DNA from: Succinivibrio dextrinosolvens
GTDB lineage: Bacteria > Pseudomonadota > Gammaproteobacteria > Enterobacterales > Succinivibrionaceae
Assembly: GCF_011065405.1 (NCBI RefSeq)
Contig: NZ_CP047056.1
Span: forward strand, 1,200,747 to 1,264,746
Length of the DNA: 64,000 bases
Reading direction: 5' to 3'
Position numbers and translations under genes: made by a program. The notes below the pieces were generated by a model. That model worked only from the letters and a program-made list of their open reading frames with translations. It made no database searches and had not been told where the DNA came from. Numbering within the stretch: the first letter of the stretch is position 1; every line of letters begins with the position of its first letter. Below, one piece after another: positions 1 through 8,859 of this stretch.

Positions 1-471
1 TGTCTGCCATCTGAGTTCAAGGTATTCTATGCAGATACAGGACTTCTGATATCGCAGCTTGGAGATGATGTACCTTTGAAAATCCTCTCAGGAGATATCA
101 GCTCTTACAAGGGAGCTATTGCTGAAAACATGGTTGCAGCAGCTTATCACAGTCGCGGCGTCAAGCTGTACTACTATCATGCACCAAGCGGCTCTCCTGA
201 AATTGATTTTCTGACAGAGGACGAAGGTGAGGTGGTGATGATAGAATGCAAGGCATCTAACAACCGAGCCACCGGTATGAAATTTGTCATTGCCAGCTCA
301 AAAAAATATGGAAAACACAAGGCAGTAAAGTATTCTGATACGAACGTTGGAGAAGGAGATGGTTTTGTAACACTGCCTCTGTATGCAGCAGGCTTTGCAA
401 AACACAGGCAGCACAGTCAGTATGTAAAAATGGTCAATCTTTCAGAGATGAAGGTTCCTGAAGGTGAGTAG
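1..471 (+). CDS. C-terminal part of a DUF4143-type AAA ATPase (5' end outside window)
   Basis: The frame is open from base 1, so the gene enters from the left; the visible 156 codons are the C-terminal part only. The segment begins with FKVFYADTGLL, the conserved start of the DUF4143 domain. It continues with GAIAENMVAAAY and then an endonuclease-like fold with EIDFL and MIECKAS, i.e. the D...ExK pattern of PD-(D/E)XK proteins. Family members pair an N-terminal AAA ATPase with this domain and are common, often in many copies, in anaerobic gut bacteria; their role is not settled. It converges on the minus-strand gene that ends 20 bases further on. Family assignment is good; function is unknown. 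Confidence 0.8.
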   Translation, partial: CLPSEFKVFYADTGLLISQLGDDVPLKILSGDISSYKGAIAENMVAAAYHSRGVKLYYYHAPSGSPEIDFLTEDEGEVVMIECKASNNRATGMKFVIASSKKYGKHKAVKYSDTNVGEGDGFVTLPLYAAGFAKHRQHSQYVKMVNLSEMKVPEGE

Positions 472-490
472 AAAACAGTCGCCTAATCTT

Positions 491-1060
491 CTACTCAAAT
501 TCAAAGAGAACCGGTACATCGTTCATCTGGCATGGAATATACTCTATCCTCCGGTTTTTCTTATCAGAGCTGTCCACAATTCGGCTTAGATGATTAGACT
601 GAAACACCTCAAAATAATCTCCTTCAAAATGAGGATAGCATTTGCCGCCATGCTGATAGTTGACTCTGATAACTACCGCACAGTTTCCTGCATAGGTAAT
701 GCTACGGTTATAATCTGAATATCGCCCGTTCTCGTTATTGTCGATAGGTACTCCTCCAAGTTCGTTCTTTGAAAAACAGCCCCAGAGAACAGCAGGATAC
801 CTTGTCAGAACCGAGGTTTTTACAATCTTTCCCTGACCTTTTAAGGAATCAGTTTTAAGACGGCAGACAGAGTAGTTGTCATTTCCCTCAAAAACGGTTT
901 TTTCAAAATCAGAGGCCCTGCAGGTAAGAACGGTGCCTTTGATGAAGGGAACTCCTGCGACATCGTTGAAGTCCTGAGATGCGGCATATAAAGGCATCAC
1001 AGCTGCTACCGCAAATACTGAGACAGCACCTAGAAGCCTAAGTTTTTTTGAACTGCTCAT
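491..1060 (-). CDS. Exported protein of unknown function (189 aa)
   Basis: I do not recognise a family. The N-terminus is a clear Sec signal peptide: SSSKK, then a hydrophobic stretch, with likely cleavage after MPLYA around residue 26. The mature part has six cysteines (TCRA, SVCR, WGCF, GNCA, GKCY, PCQM), which would suit disulfides in the periplasm or outside. A GGAG ribosome-binding site sits 7 bases before the ATG. It is the last gene of a minus-strand run of exported proteins that includes a C11 peptidase; 22 bases separate it from the preceding gene, so co-transcription is likely. Confidence 0.7.
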   Translation of the reverse strand: MSSSKKLRLLGAVSVFAVAAVMPLYAASQDFNDVAGVPFIKGTVLTCRASDFEKTVFEGNDNYSVCRLKTDSLKGQGKIVKTSVLTRYPAVLWGCFSKNELGGVPIDNNENGRYSDYNRSITYAGNCAVVIRVNYQHGGKCYPHFEGDYFEVFQSNHLSRIVDSSDKKNRRIEYIPCQMNDVPVLFEFE

Positions 1061-1082
1061 ATGAGACTCCAGAGTTTAGTTA

Positions 1083-1475
1083 TCACCATATTCCAAAGAT
1101 CCTGTTGCCGCCGCGATATTCGGCACACCAGTTCTCTCTTGAATACACACAGATTGAATCAATATAGGAGTAGTATTCCTTAAGAGCCTTCTGCATTTTT
1201 GGATCTTTAAGTTTTTTCTCGTGAAATTCCCTGTAGAGATCCCCCGGATCAAACTGACAGTTATGCTCCACAAGATCGGTTGTCGCCATGATCATAGCAA
1301 CTCTTGCTTCCTCATGGGTTATCCCCATACGCTTTGAAAATTCCTCCACCGCATTCCACTCCTTAACCGTAGGCTCGACACTGTCACGGGGAAAGTCTGA
1401 AGCATAAGAGACCATGCATAAAAGCAGAGCACACAGAAGAGATAATGCATTGTAAAGCAGACAGGAAAATCTCAT
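1083..1475 (-). CDS. Small exported protein of unknown function (130 aa)
   Basis: An unrecognised protein with an N-terminal hydrophobic signal (ALSLLCALLLCMVSYA) and likely cleavage before SDFPRD. The mature chain is about 105 residues, charged and probably helical, with three cysteines near HNCQF, DSICVY and NWCAEY. AAGGAG lies just upstream of the ATG, supporting this start. It is 12 bases downstream of the next upstream gene of the exported-protein run. An overlapping reading frame at 1076-1273 lacks these features and is a shadow. Confidence 0.65.
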   Translation of the reverse strand: MRFSCLLYNALSLLCALLLCMVSYASDFPRDSVEPTVKEWNAVEEFSKRMGITHEEARVAMIMATTDLVEHNCQFDPGDLYREFHEKKLKDPKMQKALKEYYSYIDSICVYSRENWCAEYRGGNRIFGIW

Positions 1476-1487
1476 AGTTTCTCCTTT

Positions 1488-2111
1488 TTAATGCTTATCC
1501 TCGGCAAGACGTCTGAAGAGATTAACTCCAAAGTCCTGAAAACGTCTGTCTGATGATTTCATGGCCTGATCCATTTTAAAATCACCACCATAGAAATTTC
1601 CATCCACAAAGACATGAGTCTGACCTCGAATGGAGTGCTTTACTCCGTCCCTGTACATGAATACCTTGAGTTCATCAGGACTTACATCTCCATGACAGCC
1701 TTTGTAATAGGAGATCCAGACTTCCTTTCTGCCATCTCCGTCAAGATCGGTAACCATCGGACTGTCCTTTGAGAACTCCAGTCTTGCAGAGGTTTCACAG
1801 TCATGAACAAAATCATAGAGCTTCCACTTTAAAACCGGAGGCACCTTGCTATTCTCGCCGAAGTCATAGACATGAATTTCATTGTTCATGCAGATATTCT
1901 CGGGATACTGAGGATCGGGAGTGGATTTGAAATAGCCTGATTCGGTCTGCATGACCACATGATTTTCACCGTTACTGCTGTAGGTAACCTTGTTCAGAAA
2001 ATTTCCCTGAGCTTCCTTATAGCCCTGCAGAGGATGGTCGTCTATATAGGCGTTTGCAGTACAGATTGCAGTCAGAAAAGTACAGAGTATAAGGGATAGT
2101 CCTTTAGTCAT
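1488..2111 (-). CDS. Exported protein with an FG-GAP/EF-hand-like DLDGDGRKEV motif (207 aa)
   Basis: The N-terminus is a signal peptide (SLILCTFLTAICTANA) cleaved before YIDDHP. In the mature protein VTDLDGDGRKEVWISY (about residues 118-133) is the calcium-binding DxDGDG signature typical of FG-GAP/VCBS-type beta-propeller blades and of M949_RS01915-like surface proteins. Only one copy is present, so this is not a full propeller. The surrounding strands (KWKLYDF, ELKVFMYRDG) fit a beta-rich extracellular fold. It belongs to the minus-strand exported run. The upstream gap has two AGAGCGCT boxes and may carry its own promoter. Function unknown. Confidence 0.6.
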   Translation of the reverse strand: MTKGLSLILCTFLTAICTANAYIDDHPLQGYKEAQGNFLNKVTYSSNGENHVVMQTESGYFKSTPDPQYPENICMNNEIHVYDFGENSKVPPVLKWKLYDFVHDCETSARLEFSKDSPMVTDLDGDGRKEVWISYYKGCHGDVSPDELKVFMYRDGVKHSIRGQTHVFVDGNFYGGDFKMDQAMKSSDRRFQDFGVNLFRRLAEDKH

Positions 2112-2185
2112 GTGAAGCCCCCAGAAAAAGCCGTTACAAATCAGAGTAGAGCGCTTTGTACCTGAAAAACAGATGAAAAACAGAA

Positions 2186-2199
2186 AAAGAGCGCTCTTT
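2186..2199. repeat. Perfect 14-bp palindrome upstream of the FG-GAP-like gene
   Basis: AAAGAGCGCTCTTT reads the same on both strands; a related AGAGCGCTTT lies at 2148-2157. Both fall in the 105-base gap in front of the exported gene that starts at 2111. This would suit a dimeric repressor or activator site, but no regulator is identified and chance is possible. Confidence 0.3.
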
Positions 2200-2216
2200 G
2201 AAGTCAGAAGCTACGG

Positions 2217-3128
2217 TCAGTTGCTTTTTACAAAATTCATCTGCCCGCCATTCTGGAACTGAATCGACATATTGTTCCCCTGCACATAAACCCTGTTGGT
2301 ACCTGAAGCACCGGCAGACTGTCCTGAGGTGATCTGGAAATTGAAATTGCCTGAGGACTGATCATAACGGTACATCCCGGTCTCAATCTGCTGACCGTTT
2401 ACAATGCAGACATACTGACCATTGTTGAAGACAAAGGCAAACTCTCCCTGAGGAGTCTGACAGCTCCATTTTCCGTTGAGAATATCGCCTGATGGCATTG
2501 ACTGAGGGAAATTATTTCCCTGAGAACCTCCCCAGTTTCCAGTATTGGCTGAAGATCCTCCGTTATTACCGCCCCAGGTACCGTTCTTTGGAGCTCCGCC
2601 GGAATTATCTGAACCACCCCAGCCACCGCTGCTCTGTCCCTGAGTTCCTCCACCCCAGCCGCCGTTATTCTGGCTCTGGTAATCGCCCCTGGTCTGACCA
2701 TCCTGATAAATGCGTGTACCGTTATCTGACTGAGGGATCTGAGGATTTGATCCTGCCTGCTGGCGGTTCAGAGTGATACTGTTGTCTAAAACCAGCACAT
2801 CGCCATTCAGATTCATGTTGTAGCTTAAGCTTTTACCATTCTGAAAGCGCATCACCAGCTGATTGCCGTTAACGGTGAAGTTGCCGTAGATCTGCTGACC
2901 ATTTAAGGCCATCCCCACCATGTTGTTCATAAAGATCAGAAGCATGGAGTCTTTACCGTTGGTACCGAACCAGGATCCCTGAAGATTCTGTTCAATACCT
3001 ACGGTCTTTACCTGAACACTGCTGCCTGATGGGTAATACACTGCATCAGAAGCATAGTTTTGTGCATAAACAGATCCTGACAAAGATACGGCTATGGACA
3101 GACAAACGGCGATAAATGATTTTTTCAT
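2217..3128 (-). CDS. Exported two-module beta-rich protein with Gly/Trp/Asn-rich linker (303 aa)
   Basis: The start is taken at the ATG of MKKSFIAV. A GTG 12 bases upstream also opens the frame, but GTGAGG there is the ribosome-binding site. A signal peptide ends at SVYA. Two similar beta-rich modules follow, one beginning LQGSWFG and one LNGKWSC. Each has F-N-N-x-x-G/Q-x-x-x-x-x-NGQQI-type strands. They are joined by about 75 residues of low-complexity linker with repeated GGWGG and GNWGG. The modules resemble small lipocalin-like sensor or binding domains. The C11 peptidase 22 bases upstream carries related L-x-G-x-W/Y modules at its C-terminus, so the two proteins may act together outside the cytoplasm. 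No enzyme motif is visible. Confidence 0.65.
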   Translation of the reverse strand: MKKSFIAVCLSIAVSLSGSVYAQNYASDAVYYPSGSSVQVKTVGIEQNLQGSWFGTNGKDSMLLIFMNNMVGMALNGQQIYGNFTVNGNQLVMRFQNGKSLSYNMNLNGDVLVLDNSITLNRQQAGSNPQIPQSDNGTRIYQDGQTRGDYQSQNNGGWGGGTQGQSSGGWGGSDNSGGAPKNGTWGGNNGGSSANTGNWGGSQGNNFPQSMPSGDILNGKWSCQTPQGEFAFVFNNGQYVCIVNGQQIETGMYRYDQSSGNFNFQITSGQSAGASGTNRVYVQGNNMSIQFQNGGQMNFVKSN

Positions 3129-3149
3129 ATCAAACCTCACATTGGTGAT

Positions 3150-6100
3150 TTAAATTTTCTTGAAACTTATAGGCGGCATATTGTCAAAGAACAGAGTCAA
3201 ATATCCGTTCTGGAATCTAAATCCGACCTTCTGACGCTCCCCGTTAGGGAATACTGCCCAAAAATCACTGTCTTTGACAGTAAAGACAAATCTGATATTG
3301 CCCTGCCCCTTGGTCTGCATATAGGCAGAATAGCGATTATCCGACTGCAGTCGCTGTATAGTTAAAAACGCATTTCCTGTATCAGCACCGCTCATGTATC
3401 TGCCCTCAAGAGAAGTCGGATCAAAGGAAGGCTTTACGACATTATTGTCCGAGGGAACTATGTTCTCTACAGGCTTATCCCCCTTAGGAACGGTACCCTG
3501 AGGGTTGATGTTTTCTGTAACCTGCACAGCCTCTTTTCTTGTAAGAGTTGAGACATGTCCATCTCGTGAAATCAGAGTCAGATGTGCATTGTTCCTGTCA
3601 ATATAGTAGCAGTACTCCTCAAAAGGCATGTTCCTGGTCTTAAGAAGATTGTTAACACGGGTAAAAGCGCCTTTTGCCTTTAGTTTCTCCTTAATACGGT
3701 ACTGCTCAACCTCACTGCCTTTGAACTTCCAGATCTCAGTAGGCGATACCCAGGTACCGTCAAGACTCTTCGACTCAAAAGTCTCAATAGGCAGCAGAAG
3801 CGATCTGGTCCCATCCCCCATACCGATAAAATACCACTGACGGGAAGGTCCCTGCCCCTCCATAAAACAGTAGTAGCTCTGCAGAGTCGGTCCGAGCATC
3901 GGAACCGTACTGTTAGAGTGTGGGAGATGCAGCATCAGCTGCGGAGTTCCCACCACAATGAAATTAAACCTGCCATGTCCTAATTCCTCACCGCCTGAAT
4001 CATGCATCAGCCAGACAGGACTGTTGTTCTTGTCAAAGCCTAGTGAGAGGATTCTGAAATTAGGCAGAAGCACAGAGCCGCTGCCTGACATTGCATACTG
4101 GAAAAGAGCATAGCGGCCGTATAGGTTGACAAGACCGTTTTTTACGGTGTTATCAATAAGACTGTCCTGATAAGTGTCACGTTGGATCCGCACCGCCTTT
4201 GAAACTGCAATCGCTTTTTTCCCGCCTACAGTCTGGGCAAAAATAATATGATTAAGCTCGGCATTGTTATCCACAAGGGCTAAGGAGAGCACCAGATAGG
4301 AGCCGACCTGGAATGGGGCTCCGAATTCGTTGAAAATATTGCCTTTTTTGTCGATGTAGCTTAAAGAAGGTCTTAGAATACCGTTCGGCTTTAGATTTAT
4401 GGCGGTACCCGAAAGGCCGCCTCCGGCCTGATTGATGACTTCGGCACCGCACATCAGTCTGGTTCTGTTGTTGAATTTGAGCTTTATAAAAAGCTCCTGA
4501 GAACCAGCATCAGGATCGATGTATTTAGCATAGCCTATGGAGACATTGTCATTAAAGGCATCAGAGGTAGCGGTATTCTGAATGGAAATATCAGCTGTAG
4601 TGATACCGTTGGTGATTACATACTTCTGTGCCGTTATCTCTCTCATCAGATGGGTTGTGCCGTTCTCATAATGAGGAGTAGATTTCTGAAGATAGCCTGC
4701 ACTGGCGTTATCAGTTCTGCGGGAGGTATCTCTTACGAGCTGGGTAAAATGAATTCTGCTGCCGTTTGGAGTTTTCTCAAGCTGATAAAGATGAGTCCAG
4801 AGAATATCCTCACCGGTTACATCAAAACGGATGACGCTGCGGTCAAAAGGCTTGATGGTGGTCACAGGCTTAAGATTAAAGTCCATAGGTGATCTGCCGT
4901 CACGCCCTTCCTTTAAAGTTACAGTGCCAACCTCAACATGATCAATTCTAGGAGACTTACCACCTCGGGTTTCCTGAGCGCGGTAGATGCTGTCCAGAAA
5001 ATCTCCGAAGCCTGAACGCTTTGCAAACTCCGTGGAGAGATACCTTGTATCCAGAAACTCTCTTCGCATTGGAAGATAGATGCTTATCCCCCCAAGCTCC
5101 TTTGCATTCTCGGTACTTTCAGATGAGATAATAAGTGATGAGAGAGCTTCTCTTACATTTTGAAGATACTCCGTCTTAATGCTAGGAATATTTCTTTCAA
5201 GAGAGTTCAGAAAATCAATCAGGGAGAGCGACCAATAGGCTGGCTTTCCATAGAGAACATCGGTTTCAACACTGTTTACATGGGTCGTAAAACCAAGAAT
5301 TCTGGTAAGAGCAGAGTACTCCTTTGGAATAATCCCCTTAAGATAGGAGGATAGCTTATTAAGGGAGTCTGTAACTGCCTGAGTCTTTTTGAGATCATAG
5401 GCACTGTAGGCACACTCAAGCAGATGATGCTTTTCAAGATAATCCTTTGAGGATAAGACAATCTTTTTAACAAGATCAGCTGTCGGTATATCCTTTGTAA
5501 ACAGAGGTAGAATGTCGGTAAAACTGATACCAACCGCAGGCATCACAGGAGGAGAGGCAAAGGCATAATCAGCATAGGGAGCAAGCACATCAAGAACATC
5601 TATCTGTCCCATGAGGCACATTTCAAAGATAATGGCATCAAAGCGCTTTTTAGGAAGCAGCTTTGCTGCGGAATTCAAAGCTCCGGCAAATTCATAAACC
5701 GTCATGTCGCCTCGGCCTCTGACACCTTTTCCGCCGTCATTGTCCATGATCATGGATTTCCAGCCACCGCCGTGATTCCATGGAATAAAGGCATACCTCT
5801 GCGCTGGATATCTTTTAACGCACTCATTTACGAAATGGACGATATTCGCAGGGTCGCTCATATCAAGCTCACCGAGATTTAAAATCATCTCAGACTCAAA
5901 GCTCGCCGGCAGTCTTACCGCTCCTGTAATAAGTTTTGTATAGTCTACTCTCTCCTTTGCCTTTTTTACCTGATAGAGCTTTGTTCCGGTATCATCACCA
6001 TACAAAGATGAATAGCCACGGGCTCTGTCCATAAGCACAATCACGTTCACGTCCTCGTGAATGCCCTGCTCCATCTCTAAAAAATCGTATAGGGCCATCT

Positions 6101-6260
6101 CCTCAAGATCATTGTCGGCACACAAGTAAACCATCACGGTCCAGGCCTTATCAGATCCAGTGTTTTCTGCTGCATAAGCACAGGAAAGAAGAGCTGAAGA
6201 AGAAAAGAACAGCATAAGAGAAGTCAGAAGAACATAAAGTCCGTACAAAAAAGCTTTCAT
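3150..6260 (-). CDS. Secreted C11 (clostripain-family) cysteine peptidase, very long form
   Basis: The catalytic region begins AWTVMVYLCADNDLE and contains the C11 dyad: His in WNHGGGW (about residue 163) and Cys in FEMCLMG (about residue 215). The family cleaves after basic residues. I start at the ATG of MKAFLYGLY because it gives a signal peptide (LLTSLMLFFSSSALLSCAYA); the frame is open upstream to a TTG at 6347 with no good ribosome-binding site. Of about 1036 residues only the first 450 are peptidase. The rest is beta-rich and ends in two L-x-G-x-W/Y modules (LDGTW and LEGRY) like those in the next gene. The protein is much longer than clostripain. Neighbours are all exported; it may process them or host/dietary protein. 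Confidence 0.85.
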   Translation of the reverse strand: MKAFLYGLYVLLTSLMLFFSSSALLSCAYAAENTGSDKAWTVMVYLCADNDLEEMALYDFLEMEQGIHEDVNVIVLMDRARGYSSLYGDDTGTKLYQVKKAKERVDYTKLITGAVRLPASFESEMILNLGELDMSDPANIVHFVNECVKRYPAQRYAFIPWNHGGGWKSMIMDNDGGKGVRGRGDMTVYEFAGALNSAAKLLPKKRFDAIIFEMCLMGQIDVLDVLAPYADYAFASPPVMPAVGISFTDILPLFTKDIPTADLVKKIVLSSKDYLEKHHLLECAYSAYDLKKTQAVTDSLNKLSSYLKGIIPKEYSALTRILGFTTHVNSVETDVLYGKPAYWSLSLIDFLNSLERNIPSIKTEYLQNVREALSSLIISSESTENAKELGGISIYLPMRREFLDTRYLSTEFAKRSGFGDFLDSIYRAQETRGGKSPRIDHVEVGTVTLKEGRDGRSPMDFNLKPVTTIKPFDRSVIRFDVTGEDILWTHLYQLEKTPNGSRIHFTQLVRDTSRRTDNASAGYLQKSTPHYENGTTHLMREITAQKYVITNGITTADISIQNTATSDAFNDNVSIGYAKYIDPDAGSQELFIKLKFNNRTRLMCGAEVINQAGGGLSGTAINLKPNGILRPSLSYIDKKGNIFNEFGAPFQVGSYLVLSLALVDNNAELNHIIFAQTVGGKKAIAVSKAVRIQRDTYQDSLIDNTVKNGLVNLYGRYALFQYAMSGSGSVLLPNFRILSLGFDKNNSPVWLMHDSGGEELGHGRFNFIVVGTPQLMLHLPHSNSTVPMLGPTLQSYYCFMEGQGPSRQWYFIGMGDGTRSLLLPIETFESKSLDGTWVSPTEIWKFKGSEVEQYRIKEKLKAKGAFTRVNNLLKTRNMPFEEYCYYIDRNNAHLTLISRDGHVSTLTRKEAVQVTENINPQGTVPKGDKPVENIVPSDNNVVKPSFDPTSLEGRYMSGADTGNAFLTIQRLQSDNRYSAYMQTKGQGNIRFVFTVKDSDFWAVFPNGERQKVGFRFQNGYLTLFFDNMPPISFKKI

Positions 6261-6421
6261 GCACTCTGCCACACTTTTGAGCAGATGCAGGCTGTTAAGC
6301 AGACACCGGATGGTTGGAAAACGCAGAATGTTCACATTCATAGGCAAACCGACAGTTAAGACTGAAGCACAGAAAAGAGCAGAGCTTTCAGAGTCAAAAA
6401 CTGAAATCCTGCCTTTAGGGA

Positions 6422-7648
6422 CTATCGAGGATAATCCCTTGCCTCATTAGGTTTTAGCTTTGTGTATGAGTCAGGAACAGATCTTCCCTCAGTCACGATA
6501 TGGTATTTGTTATCCTGATCGCGGTAAACATCATATCCGGTGGAGACCTTGAAATGATTACCCTCATGATCGGTGTAATCGTTTCGCTCATAAATGGTGT
6601 CACTCATAGCCTCGGTCATCTGAGACTGATCAGCGGTTCTCTGCTCCTCTGTAGCCTCCCTTAGAGCCTGCTGGGCACTTTGGGCGTCAAACTGACGCAT
6701 ACCATCAATTGTTCCCTGCATTACAGCAACCGCCATTCTCTGTCCGTAGTAGTCCACCAGATATCCCCACTCAGGCAGATATCGTGAATTGTTTACAACT
6801 GTCTTAAAAATATCGTAGTTGGCATTGAAGGCTTCAACTGAAGGTGCGTAATAGGAGATGAGCTCTCCCTTCCAGAGGGTATTATGATTGACCATTGGAG
6901 GAAGATGTCTAGTCACCTGACGACCTTGAAGAGTTGCGGTATAGCCTAAAGTTGCGGCAATATGCTCTGAATAGCGGCGGGCTCCGTTCTTTAGGGTAAC
7001 CAGAAGCTGCAACGCATCAATATTGGCATAGGTAGCACTTACTTTGCCGCTTACAAAAGTTCCTCTTGAGGCTGCCACCTGCATATTCACAGTCTGCTGC
7101 ACGGAAGAGGTTATCCCCGGGATCATCATCTTCTTAAAGCCGGAGTCTTCCTTTGTCATATTGACATTCATGGTCTGTACAATACTCATGCCCCAGGAAG
7201 GTATGATGGTCTTTATATAGTCCTTTGATGAAAGATATGGATGATTAAAGATTCGCTTTGGAAAATTGCAGCCGACATTATTGACCGCCATAGGAGCTTT
7301 CTGCTGTCGGGTTATAACAGTTGTACTCCAAGCGTAGGCTTCAGGAGTTGTAAAAATAATTTCAGTATTACCATCGGGACTGATAAGACTTACGATACCA
7401 AAGGCAATTGAGGCAGATGAGCAGCGCTGCCAGTCGGAGGTTACATTGACTCTCCAGCCCTCTGGAAGAAAAACCTTCATGATTGGGACATTGATATAAG
7501 GATCAATAACTGTCCTGTAGGAAAAGGAAGTGTTAATTGCAGCAGAAGCTGTCAGGGAATAACCTAAAACTCCAGATAAAACCGCAGTTTTGATAATTCC
7601 TGTCACGGATTTAAAACCAAAGACTTTGCGCACAGTGCCTTCTGTCAT
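6422..7648 (-). CDS. Exported protein of unknown function (408 aa), first gene of the C11 cluster
   Basis: A ribosome-binding site GAAGGTGAG lies 4 bases before the ATG. A long n-region and hydrophobic segment (TAVLSGVLGYSLTASA) form a signal peptide cut before AINTSF around residue 37. The mature chain starts with strand-rich sequence (INVPIMKVFLPEGW) of the type seen in periplasmic beta-sandwich proteins. It continues with a long middle region and ends in a charged segment with YERNDYTDHEGNHF, which resembles the C-terminus of proteins that read out a DHEG/YDVYRD beta-hairpin. I recognise no catalytic motif. It is the promoter-proximal gene of the run that leads into the C11 peptidase. Confidence 0.65.
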   Translation of the reverse strand: MTEGTVRKVFGFKSVTGIIKTAVLSGVLGYSLTASAAINTSFSYRTVIDPYINVPIMKVFLPEGWRVNVTSDWQRCSSASIAFGIVSLISPDGNTEIIFTTPEAYAWSTTVITRQQKAPMAVNNVGCNFPKRIFNHPYLSSKDYIKTIIPSWGMSIVQTMNVNMTKEDSGFKKMMIPGITSSVQQTVNMQVAASRGTFVSGKVSATYANIDALQLLVTLKNGARRYSEHIAATLGYTATLQGRQVTRHLPPMVNHNTLWKGELISYYAPSVEAFNANYDIFKTVVNNSRYLPEWGYLVDYYGQRMAVAVMQGTIDGMRQFDAQSAQQALREATEEQRTADQSQMTEAMSDTIYERNDYTDHEGNHFKVSTGYDVYRDQDNKYHIVTEGRSVPDSYTKLKPNEARDYPR

Positions 7649-8102
7649 ATCTCACCTTCAGCATATAAAAGAACGTTCAAATTTAATTATAGGTTTAGAT
7701 ACAGCTGATAATCACAAAGACGGGAGGCATAATACAGTTTTGAGAGGTGGCACGCTATTTTATCCTTCGCAAGTAAAAATAATTTGCTTTTTGAAAAGCC
7801 GTTATCTAGAGGATGGGGGCATAGGATAAATTTTAAAATTAATTGAAAGTTCAGGAAGAAAGAGATAGATACGGTTTTAACCATCTGATATCAACGCAAA
7901 AAAAATGCGACCACCGATACTTTTTTTTTAAAAAAATCACGAATTATGTGATCAGATATCCTCTGCTAAGTGTAACTATATGTATTTTATGTTATACAAG
8001 AATATACAGTTGCAGTTTAAAACTATAGCTGTAATAGCTTGATAATTAACGTTTTAATTAGATATAGCGTATAAATATATTTAAAACTAAGGAGTGTTAT
8101 AA
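7649..8102. other. AT-rich divergent intergenic region
   Basis: No convincing gene. On the minus strand TATAAT (7686-7691) with a weak TGATTA 17 bases upstream could drive the exported-protein run. On the plus strand TATAAA near 8071 could serve kbp. The middle holds homopolymer A/T runs and no RNA-gene signature I can recognise. Confidence 0.4.
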
Positions 8103-8552
8103 ATGAGTTTCTTCTCTTTTATTAAGGATGTTGGTGAAAAAATCCTGGGTCTAGCTACTGCAACAGAGATCAATGCAGCAGATCTTAAAAAAGACCTAGA
8201 TGCATTAGGGCTGGATACTAAGGATTTAACAGTTGAGCTTGACGGCGACAATGTTGTTTTAAAGGGCACCGCCAAAGATCAGGAAACGCTTGAGAAAGCT
8301 GTTCTTGAAGTGGGCAACAAAATGGGTATTGCCGGAGTTAAGACTGATGGAGTTAAGGTTGCCTCTGCAGGAGAGGAATCCAAGTTCTACGAAGTAAAGA
8401 AAGGCGATACCCTATGGAAGATTGCTGAGGAGTGCTATGGTAAAGGCAAAGGTGCACAATACAATATAATCTTCGAGGCAAATACTCCAATGTTAAAACA
8501 TCCTGACAAGATCTATCCTGGCCAGAAGCTGAGAATTCCTCCATTAAAGTAA
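8103..8552 (+). CDS. kbp: Kbp/YgaU-like BON-LysM protein (potassium-binding)
   Basis: At 149 residues it has the same length as E. coli Kbp (YgaU) and the same order. A short amphipathic N-terminus (FFSFIKDVGEKILG) comes first. A BON domain follows (about 25-88, LTVELDGDNVVLKGTAKDQE), and then a LysM domain (about 97-147, FYEVKKGDTLWKIAEECYG ... NPGQ-like YPGQKLRIPP). E. coli Kbp is a cytoplasmic potassium-binding protein that supports growth in high potassium. There is no signal peptide here either. AAGGAG precedes the ATG by 8 bases. It is monocistronic, flanked by an AT-rich leader and a hairpin. Confidence 0.9.
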   Translation: MSFFSFIKDVGEKILGLATATEINAADLKKDLDALGLDTKDLTVELDGDNVVLKGTAKDQETLEKAVLEVGNKMGIAGVKTDGVKVASAGEESKFYEVKKGDTLWKIAEECYGKGKGAQYNIIFEANTPMLKHPDKIYPGQKLRIPPLK

Positions 8553-8562
8553 TTTCTTCCAA

Positions 8563-8582
8563 GGTCCAGCTGGAGCTGGACC
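8563..8582 (+). terminator. Perfect inverted repeat after kbp
   Basis: GGTCCAGCT-GG-AGCTGGACC starts 10 bases after the kbp stop. There is no U-tract after it, so it is either a processing/stabilising hairpin or a weak terminator. Confidence 0.45.
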
Positions 8583-8859
8583 ATACAGTATCAGCATGTA
8601 CGTGCCATAACTGAAATTTATTAGAGAATTCTTTCTACGTAACAGCTTCAATATTTTCTTACAATTTCCTATATTCTTGAGTTACCACACAACTTTACAA
8701 AAACATATTATTACGTTCTAACAAATACTCATATGTCACACAAAATCTAATAGAAAAAACTACAATTTATAATAAATCGTTACAGAAAACTACTAAAAAA
8801 AGCGTTTATAAACAATATATTAAAATCAACACTAAAAACTAAAGTGATGAGGCTTTATT
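8583..8859 (+). other. AT-rich intergenic region before the Sel1 gene
   Basis: No gene seen. TATAAT at 8768-8773 is a possible -10 element for the following gene, without a good -35. The rest is low-complexity A/T. Confidence 0.35.
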
